This document shows positions 50,027 to 58,052 of a stretch of DNA of 64,000 nt, piece by piece (positions within the stretch are counted from its first letter, which is position 1; the number at the start of each line of letters is the position of its first letter). This DNA comes from Enhydrobacter sp. GTDB taxonomy: Bacteria > Pseudomonadota > Alphaproteobacteria > Reyranellales > Reyranellaceae. Location: positions 1-64,000 of the forward strand of contig JAHCJV010000016.1 of NCBI GenBank assembly GCA_026126105.1, given 5' to 3'. A model generated the notes under the pieces. The model was not told the DNA's origin. It did not search any database and saw nothing but the letters and a program-made list of their open reading frames with translations. Both the position numbers and the translations under genes were made by a program.

Positions 50027-50644
50027 ATGTTCGATCCTGCAATGCGTCCGCTCATCGGGCCTCCTCTCGAACGAGCCGGCGCGTGGTTGGCGGCCCGGCG
50101 CGTATCAGCCAATGCGGTCACGCTGACCGGCCTTGCGATCAGCCTTCTGGTCCTGCCCTGCCTTGCCTACCAGCAGTATGAAGCGGCCCTGGTCGTCATC
50201 CTCGCCAACCGCCTGTGCGACGGTCTCGATGGCGCGATCGCGCGGCGGGCCGGTCCGACCGCATTCGGAGGCTACCTGGACATCGTCTGCGATGCTGTTT
50301 TCTACGCCGCCGTTCCGCTCGGCTTCGCCCTGGCAGATCCGCGCAACGGTGTCTGGGCGGCGCTGCTTCTGGGCACCTTTGTCTGCACCATGACCTCGTT
50401 TCTGGGCAGGGCCATCGTCGCCGCGAAGCGGGGCGAGGCTGATGACGGCGCGAGGGGCAGGAAGTCGTTCTTTTATGCCGCCGGCATCATCGAAGGCACT
50501 GAGACGATCGCGGCCTTCGTGCTGTTCTGCCTGCTGCCGTCGCACTTTCCGCTGCTCGCCGGGATCTTCGCCGCCTTGTGCCTGTGGACGGTCGTGGCCC
50601 GTGTCCTCGAATGCGCCGACAGTGAGCGGAACGCGTCGGACTGA
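50027..50644 (+). CDS. CDP-alcohol phosphatidyltransferase family protein
   Basis: A 205-residue enzyme of the phosphatidyltransferase family, which joins a CDP-activated lipid to an alcohol in the cytoplasmic membrane. The catalytic signature D-G-x2-A-R-x8-G-x3-D-x3-D is seen as D-G-A-I-A-R...G-Y-L-D-I-V-C-D; several hydrophobic helices surround it. It starts 6 bp after the second flavoprotein gene (GGGAGAGTGATCAGGA upstream). Its alcohol acceptor is not identifiable. Confidence 0.9.
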   Translation: MFDPAMRPLIGPPLERAGAWLAARRVSANAVTLTGLAISLLVLPCLAYQQYEAALVVILANRLCDGLDGAIARRAGPTAFGGYLDIVCDAVFYAAVPLGFALADPRNGVWAALLLGTFVCTMTSFLGRAIVAAKRGEADDGARGRKSFFYAAGIIEGTETIAAFVLFCLLPSHFPLLAGIFAALCLWTVVARVLECADSERNASD

Positions 50645-50647
50645 ACA

Positions 50648-51190
50648 TCACGCCGGGAAGCGCGCGCTCCAGGCTTCCAGCGGCAGATCGAGGCCACGGC
50701 ACAGGAAGCTGACCGTGTGATAGTAGCCCACCAGCGCGATCGCCTCGAGGATCTGCGCATCGTCGAAGTGAGCCGAGAGCGCTGTCCAGGTGCCGTCGGC
50801 GATCGTGCGGCGATCGACCAGGTCGTCGACCATCGCGAGCAGCGCCTGCTCCTCTGCCGACCAGCAGGGTGCATCGGCCGGACCAGCGACCGTCGCCGCG
50901 ATCTCCTCCTCACCAAAGCGGACCTTTGCCGCGAACAGCGCGACATGCACGCCCCACTCGTACTCGGCCCCGAGCCGCGCCGTCGTGCGTTCGATCACGA
51001 TCTCGCGGTGGCGCAGGCTGAGCGGGCCTTTGTCGAGCAGGCCGCCGGCGAACATCTTCGTGAAGACACGCGGGCTCTTGGCCATGGTTCGAAACAGCAC
51101 CAACGGCTCGATGCCGGGCGGCATAATGCGCCGGAGCGCTTCGTCGATGGCAGGCTCGTAGGGCGGGGCGGCAGGGGCGATGCGGGACAT
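50648..51190 (-). CDS. carboxymuconolactone decarboxylase/AhpD-like protein
   Basis: A 180-residue all-helical protein of the CMD/AhpD family. The usual C-x-x-C pair is absent: the position reads E-Y-E-W-G-V-H, so it is probably not a peroxidase partner. R-H-R-E-I-V-I-E-R-T is the typical helix start. The start ATG 51190 has no ribosome site; a TAATAT element 6-11 nt upstream suggests a leaderless mRNA. It is divergent from the HxlR gene, and both share two dyads. Confidence 0.85.
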   Translation of the reverse strand: MSRIAPAAPPYEPAIDEALRRIMPPGIEPLVLFRTMAKSPRVFTKMFAGGLLDKGPLSLRHREIVIERTTARLGAEYEWGVHVALFAAKVRFGEEEIAATVAGPADAPCWSAEEQALLAMVDDLVDRRTIADGTWTALSAHFDDAQILEAIALVGYYHTVSFLCRGLDLPLEAWSARFPA

Positions 51191-51191
51191 G

Positions 51192-51206
51192 CTACATATT
51201 ATGTAG
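51192..51206 (-). promoter_or_regulatory. HxlR operator candidate, site 1
   Basis: CTACATATTATGTAG, perfect 7-bp arms around one central T. It lies directly next to the AhpD-like start codon and covers its likely -10 region. It matches site 2 in outer bases and shares the extension ATGTAGTAA. Confidence 0.75.
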
Positions 51207-51223
51207 TAAAATCGCAGGCTACG

Positions 51224-51238
51224 CTACAGGAAATGTAG
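51224..51238 (+). promoter_or_regulatory. HxlR operator candidate, site 2
   Basis: CTACAGGAAATGTAG, five-bp outer arms identical to those of site 1, centred 32 bp from it (about three helical turns), 17 bp before the HxlR start. Two same-side sites between divergent genes are typical for a dimeric regulator controlling both directions. Confidence 0.7.
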
Positions 51239-51254
51239 TAACGGAGTGAAATGG

Positions 51255-51575
51255 ATGGTGAAGCAGCGCGTCCGCGGCTCGACGACCGGTCGGCCGATCA
51301 TGGCCTTGCTCGACCTGCTGGGCCGGCGCTGGGTGCTGCGCCTGGTGTGGGAAATGCGCGACGAGCCCCGGCGCTTTCGCGAGCTGCAGGATGCGATCGG
51401 CGCCAGCCCGACGATCGTCAATGCACGGCTGGCCGATTTGCGGGAGGCGAAGCTGGTCGAGCTCGATCCGGAAAGCGGCTACCGGCTCACGGCGCTGGGC
51501 GGCGAGCTGCTGCGGCTATTCCTGCCGCTTCATATCTGGTCGGAGAAATGGGCGAAGGTGGCTCGCCCCAAGTGA
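51255..51575 (+). CDS. HxlR-family transcriptional regulator
   Basis: A 106-residue winged-helix protein: L-L-G-R-R-W-V-L-R-L-V-W-E-M, R-R-F-R-E-L-Q-D-A-I-G-A-S, N-A-R-L-A-D-L and Y-R-L-T-A-L-G match the family. It has no cysteine, unlike HxlR/YodB members that sense electrophiles by thiol modification, so it must respond to something else. ATG 51255 has GGAG 8 nt upstream; GTG 51246 would add three residues. It is divergent from the AhpD-like gene and very probably regulates it. Confidence 0.9.
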   Translation: MVKQRVRGSTTGRPIMALLDLLGRRWVLRLVWEMRDEPRRFRELQDAIGASPTIVNARLADLREAKLVELDPESGYRLTALGGELLRLFLPLHIWSEKWAKVARPK

Positions 51576-51596
51576 GAATTTCGGAAGAAGCGACAA

Positions 51597-51654
51597 CGGG
51601 AGCGGCCATGGTGGGGTCTGGCCTGACTGATGCGACCCGCAGGGGCCGCTCCCG
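51597..51654 (-). other. structured hairpin region downstream of the leader-like ORF
   Basis: Perfect 11-bp arms CGGGAGCGGCC (51597-51607) and GGCCGCTCCCG (51644-51654) enclose 36 nt, in which GGGTC/GACCC can form an inner stem. On the minus strand the outer stem is followed by TTGTCGCTTCTTCC, so it may be a terminator for the ABC operon or for the small ORF at 51677. The remaining 51576-51796 sequence holds only that ORF. Confidence 0.55.
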
Positions 51655-51676
51655 GTGCGTCATCCGTGGATTGCCG

Positions 51677-51739
51677 CTATGCCGATGCCCGAATGGCTGC
51701 CTCGACAGTCACTGCGGCACGCGACTTGGGTGGAAGCAT
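51677..51739 (-). CDS. 20-residue ORF with very strong ribosome site
   Basis: Translation is M-L-P-P-K-S-R-A-A-V-T-V-E-A-A-I-R-A-S-A. CCGAGGAGG stands 5 nt before ATG 51739, one of the best Shine-Dalgarno sites in the window. It lies 57 bp after the stop of the potC-like gene on the same strand and upstream of the hairpin at 51597-51654. It could be a leader-like or small functional peptide or a chance frame; I do not recognise it. Confidence 0.4.
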   Translation of the reverse strand: MLPPKSRAAVTVEAAIRASA

Positions 51740-51796
51740 CTAAACCTCCTCGGCCGGTGGTGCGCGTCATCATTTCGTCACCGACGTGCGCGCTTG

Positions 51797-52588
51797 TCAA
51801 TGACGCTTGTGGGTCAACCATCCTGACACGACGAGAGCGCACGCCGCGAGGGCGACGACGATCGTCGCGAGGACGTTGATCTGCGGATCGACACCGAGGC
51901 GAACACTCGAATAGACGCGCATCGGCAGGGTCTGAGACTGCGCGCCGGAAACGAACTGCGTCAGGATCAGGTCATCGAGCGACAGGGTGAAGGCAAGCAG
52001 CCAGCCCGACGCCAGCGCGGGCGCGATCAGTGGCAATGTGACGGTGAGGAAGGTCGTCCAAGGCGTTGCGCCGAGATCCATCGCCGCTTCCTCGAGCGAG
52101 CGGTCGAAGTCGGCGAGCCGCGCCTGCACGACGATGGCGACGAAGGCGAGCGAGAACGTGACATGCGCGGCTGTGATCGTGAGGAAGCCGCGCTGCGGTC
52201 CGCCGAACAGCTGGTCGCTGCCCACGAACAGCAACAGCATCGAGATGCCCATGACCACCTCGGGCATCACCATCGGCGCGATCACCAGCCCGCCAAACAG
52301 GGTGCGGCCGCGGAAGCGCGGCACGCGCGCGAGCGCGTATCCCGCCGCGAGCCCGAGCAACGTGGCGAGCGTAGCGCTCACGAGGCCGATGCGCAGCGAC
52401 AGCCAGGCCGCATCGAGCATGGCCTCGTTCTCGAACAGGGCCTTCCACCATTTCAGCGAAAAGCCGGCCCATACGGTAACCAGCCGCGAGTCGTTGAACG
52501 AATAGAGGATCACCAGCGCGATCGGCAAATAGAGGAAGGCGTAGCCGAACGCCAGGATCGTGACGGCGAAGCGCGCGCGAGCCTTCAT
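51797..52588 (-). CDS. polyamine-type ABC transporter permease (PotC/PotI-like)
   Basis: A 263-residue membrane subunit with about six helices and the coupling loop E-E-A-A-M-D-L-G-A-T-P-W-T-T-F-L-T-V-T-L-P-L-I-A-P. F-T-L-S-L-D-D-L-I-L-T-Q-F matches PotC/PotI. ATG 52588 overlaps the stop of the preceding permease. It is the last clear gene of the operon from 55626. Confidence 0.92.
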   Translation of the reverse strand: MKARARFAVTILAFGYAFLYLPIALVILYSFNDSRLVTVWAGFSLKWWKALFENEAMLDAAWLSLRIGLVSATLATLLGLAAGYALARVPRFRGRTLFGGLVIAPMVMPEVVMGISMLLLFVGSDQLFGGPQRGFLTITAAHVTFSLAFVAIVVQARLADFDRSLEEAAMDLGATPWTTFLTVTLPLIAPALASGWLLAFTLSLDDLILTQFVSGAQSQTLPMRVYSSVRLGVDPQINVLATIVVALAACALVVSGWLTHKRH

Positions 52589-53424
52589 GAGCGGCGCTCC
52601 AGGCTGCGCTGCTGCTGGCGCTGGAACAGCATGATCGGGCCGACGAGCACCACGAGCAGGCAGATCGCCACCGCAGAGGCGAGCGGCCAGTCGGAGTTGG
52701 TGAAGAACTCGTCCCACAGGACCTTTCCGATCATCAGCGTCCGCGTGCCGCCGAGCAGGTCGGGGATGACGAACTCGCCGACCGCGGGAATGAACACCAG
52801 CAGGCAGCCCGCCACGATGCCCGGGAGCGACAGAGGCAGCGCGACGGTGAGGAACGCCGGCAGGGGACGGGCACCGAGATCGGAAGCCGCCTCGAGCAGG
52901 CTCCAGTCGAGCTTTTCCAGAGACGCATAGAGCGGCAAGACCATGAACGGCAGGTAAGCGTAGACGATGCCGAGATAGATCGCCCACTCGGTGCCGAGGA
53001 TGGTGTAGGGATCGGCGGCCATGCCCGACCAGCGCAGGAACTGGTTCAGGATGCCGTTCTCCGACAACAATCCCATCCAGGCGTAGACGCGGATCAGGAA
53101 CGACGTCCAGAACGGCAGCACGACGAGCATCAGCAGCAGCGGCCGGCGGCGCGGGTCGGCGCGTGCGATGGCGTAAGCCATGGGGTAGCCGAGCAGCAGC
53201 GTGACCAGGGTCGAGAGTGCGGCGATGCGCAGCGAGGACAGCCAGGCCGCGAGATAGAGATCGTCGGTGAACAGTAGCCTGAAGCTCGCGAGATCGACGC
53301 CGAGCTCGACCGGCGGCACCGAATCGGGCGCGTTGGTGCCGAACGCGAGGACGAGAACGAGGGCGAGCGGCAGGAGGAAGAAGATGCCGAGCCAGAGATA
53401 CGGGAGGGCAATGACGAGTCGCAT
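52585..53424 (-). CDS. polyamine-type ABC transporter permease (PotB/PotH-like)
   Basis: A 279-residue inner-membrane permease. The loop L-L-E-A-A-S-D-L-G-A-R-P-L-P-A-F-L-T-V-A-L-P-L-S-L-P-G is the family coupling helix; F-I-P-A-V-G-E-F-V-I-P-D-L-L-G-G is typical of PotB/H. The preceding gap (53425-53538) carries a family B inverted repeat, so expression of the permeases may be lower than that of the ATPase and binding protein upstream. Confidence 0.92.
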   Translation of the reverse strand: MRLVIALPYLWLGIFFLLPLALVLVLAFGTNAPDSVPPVELGVDLASFRLLFTDDLYLAAWLSSLRIAALSTLVTLLLGYPMAYAIARADPRRRPLLLMLVVLPFWTSFLIRVYAWMGLLSENGILNQFLRWSGMAADPYTILGTEWAIYLGIVYAYLPFMVLPLYASLEKLDWSLLEAASDLGARPLPAFLTVALPLSLPGIVAGCLLVFIPAVGEFVIPDLLGGTRTLMIGKVLWDEFFTNSDWPLASAVAICLLVVLVGPIMLFQRQQQRSLERRS

Positions 53425-53442
53425 CAGAGCGCGCCCGCCCCT

Positions 53443-53531
53443 GTCATCCTGAGCGCAGCGAAGGATCTGGCGTCGACCTCAAAGGCGTTCTTTGGATCAG
53501 GCGGGAGGTCCTTCGCTTCGCTCAGGACGAC
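53443..53531. repeat. inverted repeat, REP-like family B
   Basis: Left arm GTCATCCTGAGCGCAGCGAA onward (53443-53465) pairs with 53509-53531, with three differences, across 43 nt. It is the intercistronic element between the ATPase gene and the PotB-like permease gene inside the operon. Confidence 0.86.
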
Positions 53532-53538
53532 GCGGGAC

Positions 53539-54534
53539 TTACTCATGCAGCACCTGCCCCGCATCGTCGGCCCAGCCGAGCCAGACGGCGTCGCCGCGTC
53601 TGAAGGCGCTTTCCGTCCCGCGCGCGACGTTCATCTGCGCAACCTGCATCAGCGGCCCGGCGTCGACGGCGACGCGATAGAGCGAGCGGTCGCCCTCGTA
53701 GGCGACCTCGACCACCGTGCCGGCGACGGCGTGCGCCGTGGCGGGACGCTCGGCCGAGAGCGCGATCTTTTCCGGGCGCAGCGCCAGCCAGCGGCCGGGC
53801 GCTGTCTCCAGGATGTTGGCGAGGCCGATGAAATCCGCGACGAAGCGTGACGCCGGCCGTTCGTAGAGATCGTGCGGCGTGCCCGCCTGAACGATCCGGC
53901 CGGCATTCATCACGGCCAGCCGGCTCGCCATCGACATCGCCTCCTCCTGGTCGTGGGTGACGATCACGAAGGTGAGGCCGAGCTGCTCCTGCAGGCGGAC
54001 GAGCTCGAAGCGTGTGCCCTCGCGCAGCTTGCGGTCGAGCGCGGCCAGCGGCTCGTCGAGCAGCAGCAGCTTGGGCCGTTTGACCAGCGCACGCGCCAGT
54101 GCCACCCGCTGTCGCTGCCCGCCGGACAGCTGCGACGGCCGGCGCCCGCCGAGTCCCTCGAGCTTCACCAGGGACAGCGCCTCGGCGACGCGAGCCGCGA
54201 TCTCCGGCTTGGCCACACCTTCGCGCTTCAGGCCGTAGGCGATGTTGCCGGCTACGTCGAGATGCGGAAACAGGGCGTAGGACTGGAACATCATGTTGAC
54301 GGGCCGAAGATGCGGCGGCACCCCGGTCATGTCCTGCCCGTCGATCAGGATGCGTCCGCTGTCGGGCTGCTCGAAGCCCGCCAGCAGGCGAAGCAGGGTG
54401 GTCTTGCCGCAGCCCGAGCCGCCCAATAGCGCGAAAAGCTCGCCGCGCGCGATCTTGAGATCAACGCCGGCTACGGCATTCACCGCGCCGAAGCGCTTGA
54501 TGACGCCATCGACTTTGACGATCGGGCCGTTCAC
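53539..54534 (-). CDS. polyamine-type ABC transporter ATP-binding protein (PotA/PotG-like)
   Basis: A 331-residue ATPase. Walker A G-G-S-G-C-G-K-T-T is near residues 38-46, signature L-S-G-G-Q-R-Q-R, Walker B L-L-L-L-D-E-P-L, H-loop V-T-H-D-Q-E-E-A. The C-terminal TOBE domain (R-P-E-K-I) is present. The start GTG 54534 is 9 bp after the binding-protein gene. Confidence 0.93.
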   Translation of the reverse strand: MNGPIVKVDGVIKRFGAVNAVAGVDLKIARGELFALLGGSGCGKTTLLRLLAGFEQPDSGRILIDGQDMTGVPPHLRPVNMMFQSYALFPHLDVAGNIAYGLKREGVAKPEIAARVAEALSLVKLEGLGGRRPSQLSGGQRQRVALARALVKRPKLLLLDEPLAALDRKLREGTRFELVRLQEQLGLTFVIVTHDQEEAMSMASRLAVMNAGRIVQAGTPHDLYERPASRFVADFIGLANILETAPGRWLALRPEKIALSAERPATAHAVAGTVVEVAYEGDRSLYRVAVDAGPLMQVAQMNVARGTESAFRRGDAVWLGWADDAGQVLHE

Positions 54535-54543
54535 CGGCTCAAT

Positions 54544-55626
54544 CTAGCGGCCGGTCTTGATCGCGGTCCACAGCCGCGTGCGCTCGCGCACCTGCTCGGG
54601 GGTGGCAGCGGAGATGGTATAGAGCCGCGCGCGATTGTCGGCGGACGGGTAGATCCAGGGATTCTGCGAGATCGACTTGTCCAGCAGAGCGGTGGCCGGG
54701 AGATTGGCGTTGGCATAGCGCGTCACCGTGCTCGACGCTGCCGCGACCTTGGGCTCCATCATGAAGTCGAGGAAGCGCAGCGCCGCGTCGGGATTCGGCG
54801 CATCCTTGGGAATCGCGGCAGTGTCGATCCACAGCATCGCGCCCTGGTTGGGAACGGCATAGGCGATCTCGCGCGGCTCGGCCGCCGCGGCGGCGCGTTC
54901 GCGCGCCTGCAGCACGTCTCCCGAAAAGCCAAACGCCACGCAGATGTCGCCGCCGGCCAGCGCGTTGATGTACTCCGACGAGTGGAACTTGCGGACGTAT
55001 GGCCGGATCGCCTTGATCACCGCCGCTGCCTTCTCGAGATCCTCCGACTTCTTGGAGTCAGGGTCGAGCTGCAGATACTTCAGCGCCGCCGGAAAGACGT
55101 CGGTCGGGCTGTCGAGCATCATCACGCCGCAGTCGACGAAACGCGACACGATCGCCGGATCGAAGATCATGGCGAGAGAATCGACCGGCGCGTTGACCAT
55201 GCGCTTGCGAATTTCAGGCACGTTATAGCCGATGCCGATCGTGCCCCACATCCAGGGGATGGCGTGGGTGTTGCCCGGATCGTATTTGGCGAGCGAGGCC
55301 ATGATCACGGGGTCGAGGTTGCCCAGGTTCTTGAGCTTCGCCTTGTCGAGCGGCTGGTAGATCTTGGCGGCGAGCTGGCGCACCAGGAAGGGCGAGGCGG
55401 TCGGCACCACCACGTCGTAGCCCGAGCGGCCGGCCCGGAGCTTGGCGTCGAGGATCTCGTTGCTGTCGTAGGTCGTATAGTTGACCTTGATTCCGGTCTG
55501 CTCGGTGAAGACCTTGAGCTGGTCCTCGGCGATGTAATCCGACCAGTTGTAGACGTTGACCTGCTTCTGGGCGAAGGCAGGCCCCGCGGCGAGGGCAAGC
55601 AGGCAGGCAAGAAAGCCAAGACGCAT
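54544..55626 (-). CDS. polyamine-type substrate-binding protein (PotD/PotF-like)
   Basis: A 360-residue periplasmic protein with a signal peptide ending A-F-A-Q and the motif V-N-V-Y-N-W-S-D-Y-I-A, then T-G-I-K-V-N-Y, G-Y-D-V-V-V-P and W-G-T-I-G-I-G-Y-N, all of the PotD/PotF type. Putrescine or spermidine is the usual ligand; other amines are possible. It is first in the operon. It is divergent from the biuret-hydrolase-like gene, sharing a 121-bp region with a sigma-54 promoter match on the other strand. Confidence 0.93.
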   Translation of the reverse strand: MRLGFLACLLALAAGPAFAQKQVNVYNWSDYIAEDQLKVFTEQTGIKVNYTTYDSNEILDAKLRAGRSGYDVVVPTASPFLVRQLAAKIYQPLDKAKLKNLGNLDPVIMASLAKYDPGNTHAIPWMWGTIGIGYNVPEIRKRMVNAPVDSLAMIFDPAIVSRFVDCGVMMLDSPTDVFPAALKYLQLDPDSKKSEDLEKAAAVIKAIRPYVRKFHSSEYINALAGGDICVAFGFSGDVLQARERAAAAAEPREIAYAVPNQGAMLWIDTAAIPKDAPNPDAALRFLDFMMEPKVAAASSTVTRYANANLPATALLDKSISQNPWIYPSADNRARLYTISAATPEQVRERTRLWTAIKTGR

Positions 55627-55694
55627 CAGGCACTCCGAAACGGGGGCGCATCATTTCGGCCTATTGGTTGAAACGCAAGCGGTGTGAAAAAGGC

Positions 55695-55710
55695 TGGCAC
55701 GACGCTTGCG
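55695..55710 (+). promoter_or_regulatory. sigma-54 (RpoN) promoter
   Basis: TGGCACG-ACGC-TTGCG at 55695-55710 matches the -24/-12 consensus TGGCACG-N4-TTGCA except for the last base, with GG at 55696-55697 and GC at 55708-55709 ten bases apart, the invariant spacing. Transcription would start near 55721, 27 bp before the biuret-hydrolase-like gene. RpoN promoters of nitrogen-scavenging genes usually need NtrC or a similar enhancer-binding activator; I do not see a clear NtrC site. Confidence 0.8.
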
Positions 55711-55747
55711 TCGGACTCCCTCGAGTGGCTGCGGGGGCGCTCGGGAG

Positions 55748-56428
55748 ATGCAGGCAAAGACGTCGCTGGTTCAAGCCGAGCCATATGCATTCGAACTGAA
55801 GCCTGCCGAATGTGCACTGCTGATCATCGACATGCAGCGCGACTTCCTCGAGCCCGGCGGCTTCGGCGAAATGCTGGGCAACGACGTTTCCCAGTTGCGT
55901 CGCACGATCGAGCCCAACCGCCTTCTGCTGGCGGCCTGGCGCGCCGCCGGCCTGTTCGCCATGCACACCCGCGAGGGGCACCGGCCCGACCTGTCCGACC
56001 TGCCGCCGTCCAAGAAGATCCGCGGGCGGAGCGCGACCACGATCGGTGACGTGGGGCCTATGGGGCGCATCCTGGTCCGCGGCGAGGCCGGGCACGACAT
56101 CATCCCCGAGCTCTATCCGGTGCCGGGCGAGCCGGTGATCGACAAGCCCGGCAAGGGCGCGTTCCACGCCACCGACCTGCATTCGATCCTGCAGCATCGC
56201 GGCATCACGCAGCTCGTGGTCACCGGCGTCACGACGGAAGTCTGCGTCAATACCACGGTCCGCGAGGCCAACGACCGCGGCTACGACTGCCTCGTGCCGG
56301 AGGATTGCGTCGGCTCGTACTTCCCCGAGTTCCAGGAGATGGGGCTCAAGATGATCAAGGCGCAGGGCGGCATCTTCGGCTGGGTCACCAGCTCGCCCGC
56401 CGTCATCTCGGCGATCGGCCAGGCGTGA
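55748..56428 (+). CDS. isochorismatase-family cysteine amidohydrolase, biuret hydrolase-like
   Basis: A 226-residue enzyme with the Asp28-Lys133-Cys166 triad ([20 protein letters not shown]). [18 protein letters not shown] and D-I-I-P-E-L-Y-P strongly resemble the rhizobial biuret amidohydrolase BiuH as I remember it. It would split biuret or a related N-carbamoyl compound to release ammonia. The sigma-54 promoter just upstream and a following permease fit use as a nitrogen source. Specificity is inference. Confidence 0.88.
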   Translation: MQAKTSLVQAEPYAFELKPAECALLIIDMQRDFLEPGGFGEMLGNDVSQLRRTIEPNRLLLAAWRAAGLFAMHTREGHRPDLSDLPPSKKIRGRSATTIGDVGPMGRILVRGEAGHDIIPELYPVPGEPVIDKPGKGAFHATDLHSILQHRGITQLVVTGVTTEVCVNTTVREANDRGYDCLVPEDCVGSYFPEFQEMGLKMIKAQGGIFGWVTSSPAVISAIGQA

Positions 56429-56438
56429 GGAGGCCACC

Positions 56439-58043
56439 ATGTCCATGACGACGAGCTTCAAGCCCAAGCTCTGGGTTCCGGGCGACTGGAACGCCTTCTT
56501 CGGCTTCGGCACCAACATCCTGGTCAACATGCTGGTCCTGACCGGCCTGCTGCGCTTTGTGCTCAAGTTTCCGGATGAGCTGGTGTTCGGCCGCATCCTG
56601 CCGGCGACCGGCCTGATGCTCCTGCTGAGCACGTTGTACTACGCGTGGCTCGCTTACAGGCTGGCCAGGGAGACCGGCCGCGACGATGTCTGCGCGCTGC
56701 CCTCGGGCATCAGCGTGCCGCACATGTTCGTCGTGGTGTTCGTCGTGATGATGCCGATCCTGATCACGACCAAGGATCCCGTGCTGGCCTGGGAGGCCGG
56801 GCTCACCTGGGTTTTCGTACAGAGCTTCGTGCTGATGGCGGGCGGCTTCATCGCGCCGGTGATCCGCAAGATCACGCCGCGCGCGGCATTGCTCGGCTCG
56901 CTGGCCGGCATCTCGATCACTTTCATCTCGATGCGGCCCGGCGCGCAGATGGTCATGACACCGGTCATCGGCCTGGTCTGCTTCGCGGTGATCATGGTCG
57001 ACTGGTTCGGCGGCGTTAAATACTTCAAGGGCGTGCCGGGCGGGCTGGTGGCGATCGTCGTCGGCGCGATCATCGCCTGGGGCTCGACCCTCTTCGGCTT
57101 CAACTATGGCGGCCTCTCGCTCGCAGGCGTCAAGGAGGCGCTGGCGAGCTTCGCCTTCTCCTATCCCATGCCGGCGGTCGGCCATGTCTTCGGCGGCTTC
57201 CAGTTCATCGGCATCATCCTGGTGACGGCGATCCCGTTCGGCATCTACGACCTCGTCGAGGCGATGGACAATGTCGAGAGCGCGGCCGCGGCGGGCGATT
57301 CCTTCCCGACGACGCGCGTGCTGACCGCCGACGGCGCGGTTAGCCTGATCGGCTGCCTGATGGGCAACCCGTTCATCAACGCGGTCTATATCGGCCATCC
57401 CGGCTGGAAGGCGATGGGCGGCCGGATCGGCTACTCGGCGGCGACGGGCGCGCTTGTGATCGTGCTGGCCTGGTTCGGTGTCATCGCTCTGATGATGGCC
57501 ATACTCCCGCTCGTCGCGATCCTGCCGATCCTGCTCTACATTGGCATGCTGATCGGCTCGCAGGCCTTCCAGGAGACGCCGGCCCGCCATGCGCCGGCGA
57601 TCATTCTGGCGCTGGTGCCGCAGATCGCGGCGTGGGGCAAGACGCAGATCGACGGTGCGCTCCACGCCGCCGGCAGCGATGCGGCCGTGGCCGGCATGAT
57701 GGAGAAGCTCGGCGAGCAGGGCGTGCTCTATCACGGGCTCGCGGTGCTGGGCGGCGGCGCCACCCTGGCCGGAATCGTGCTCGCCTCGATCACGGTGTTC
57801 ATCATCGAGCGCGACTTCATCAAGGCGTCGTGGTTCGCGGTGGCCGGCGCGGTGTTCACCTTCTTCGGCCTGATCCACGCCGAGGCGCTGGGCTTTGGCC
57901 AGACGCCCTCGGTGGCGGTGAGCTACCTCGGCATCGCGGCGGTCCTTTATGGCTGCGCAAGATACGCCAACGTCTCTCCGCGCGAGGACGAGGCGTCGGC
58001 GATGCACGGGCACGGCGGGGTCGTGGCCAAACCGGCGGAGTAG
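56439..58043 (+). CDS. AzgA/NCS2-like nucleobase or ureide permease
   Basis: A 534-residue membrane protein with about twelve helices. The N-terminal D-W-N-A-F-F-G-F-G-T-N-I-L-V-N and D-D-V-C-A-L-P-S-G-I-S-V-P resemble the AzgA branch of nucleobase transporters. It follows the biuret-hydrolase-like gene by 10 bp and probably imports its substrate or a parent compound (cyanuric acid-type, ureide or purine). The substrate cannot be assigned from sequence. Confidence 0.8.
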   Translation: MSMTTSFKPKLWVPGDWNAFFGFGTNILVNMLVLTGLLRFVLKFPDELVFGRILPATGLMLLLSTLYYAWLAYRLARETGRDDVCALPSGISVPHMFVVVFVVMMPILITTKDPVLAWEAGLTWVFVQSFVLMAGGFIAPVIRKITPRAALLGSLAGISITFISMRPGAQMVMTPVIGLVCFAVIMVDWFGGVKYFKGVPGGLVAIVVGAIIAWGSTLFGFNYGGLSLAGVKEALASFAFSYPMPAVGHVFGGFQFIGIILVTAIPFGIYDLVEAMDNVESAAAAGDSFPTTRVLTADGAVSLIGCLMGNPFINAVYIGHPGWKAMGGRIGYSAATGALVIVLAWFGVIALMMAILPLVAILPILLYIGMLIGSQAFQETPARHAPAIILALVPQIAAWGKTQIDGALHAAGSDAAVAGMMEKLGEQGVLYHGLAVLGGGATLAGIVLASITVFIIERDFIKASWFAVAGAVFTFFGLIHAEALGFGQTPSVAVSYLGIAAVLYGCARYANVSPREDEASAMHGHGGVVAKPAE

Positions 58044-58052
58044 CGACTCGAG

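Noticed and set aside
51597..51654. CTGATG within the hairpin, reminiscent of a hammerhead ribozyme core.
   Set aside because: The required CUGAUGA/GAAA combination and three-stem geometry are absent.
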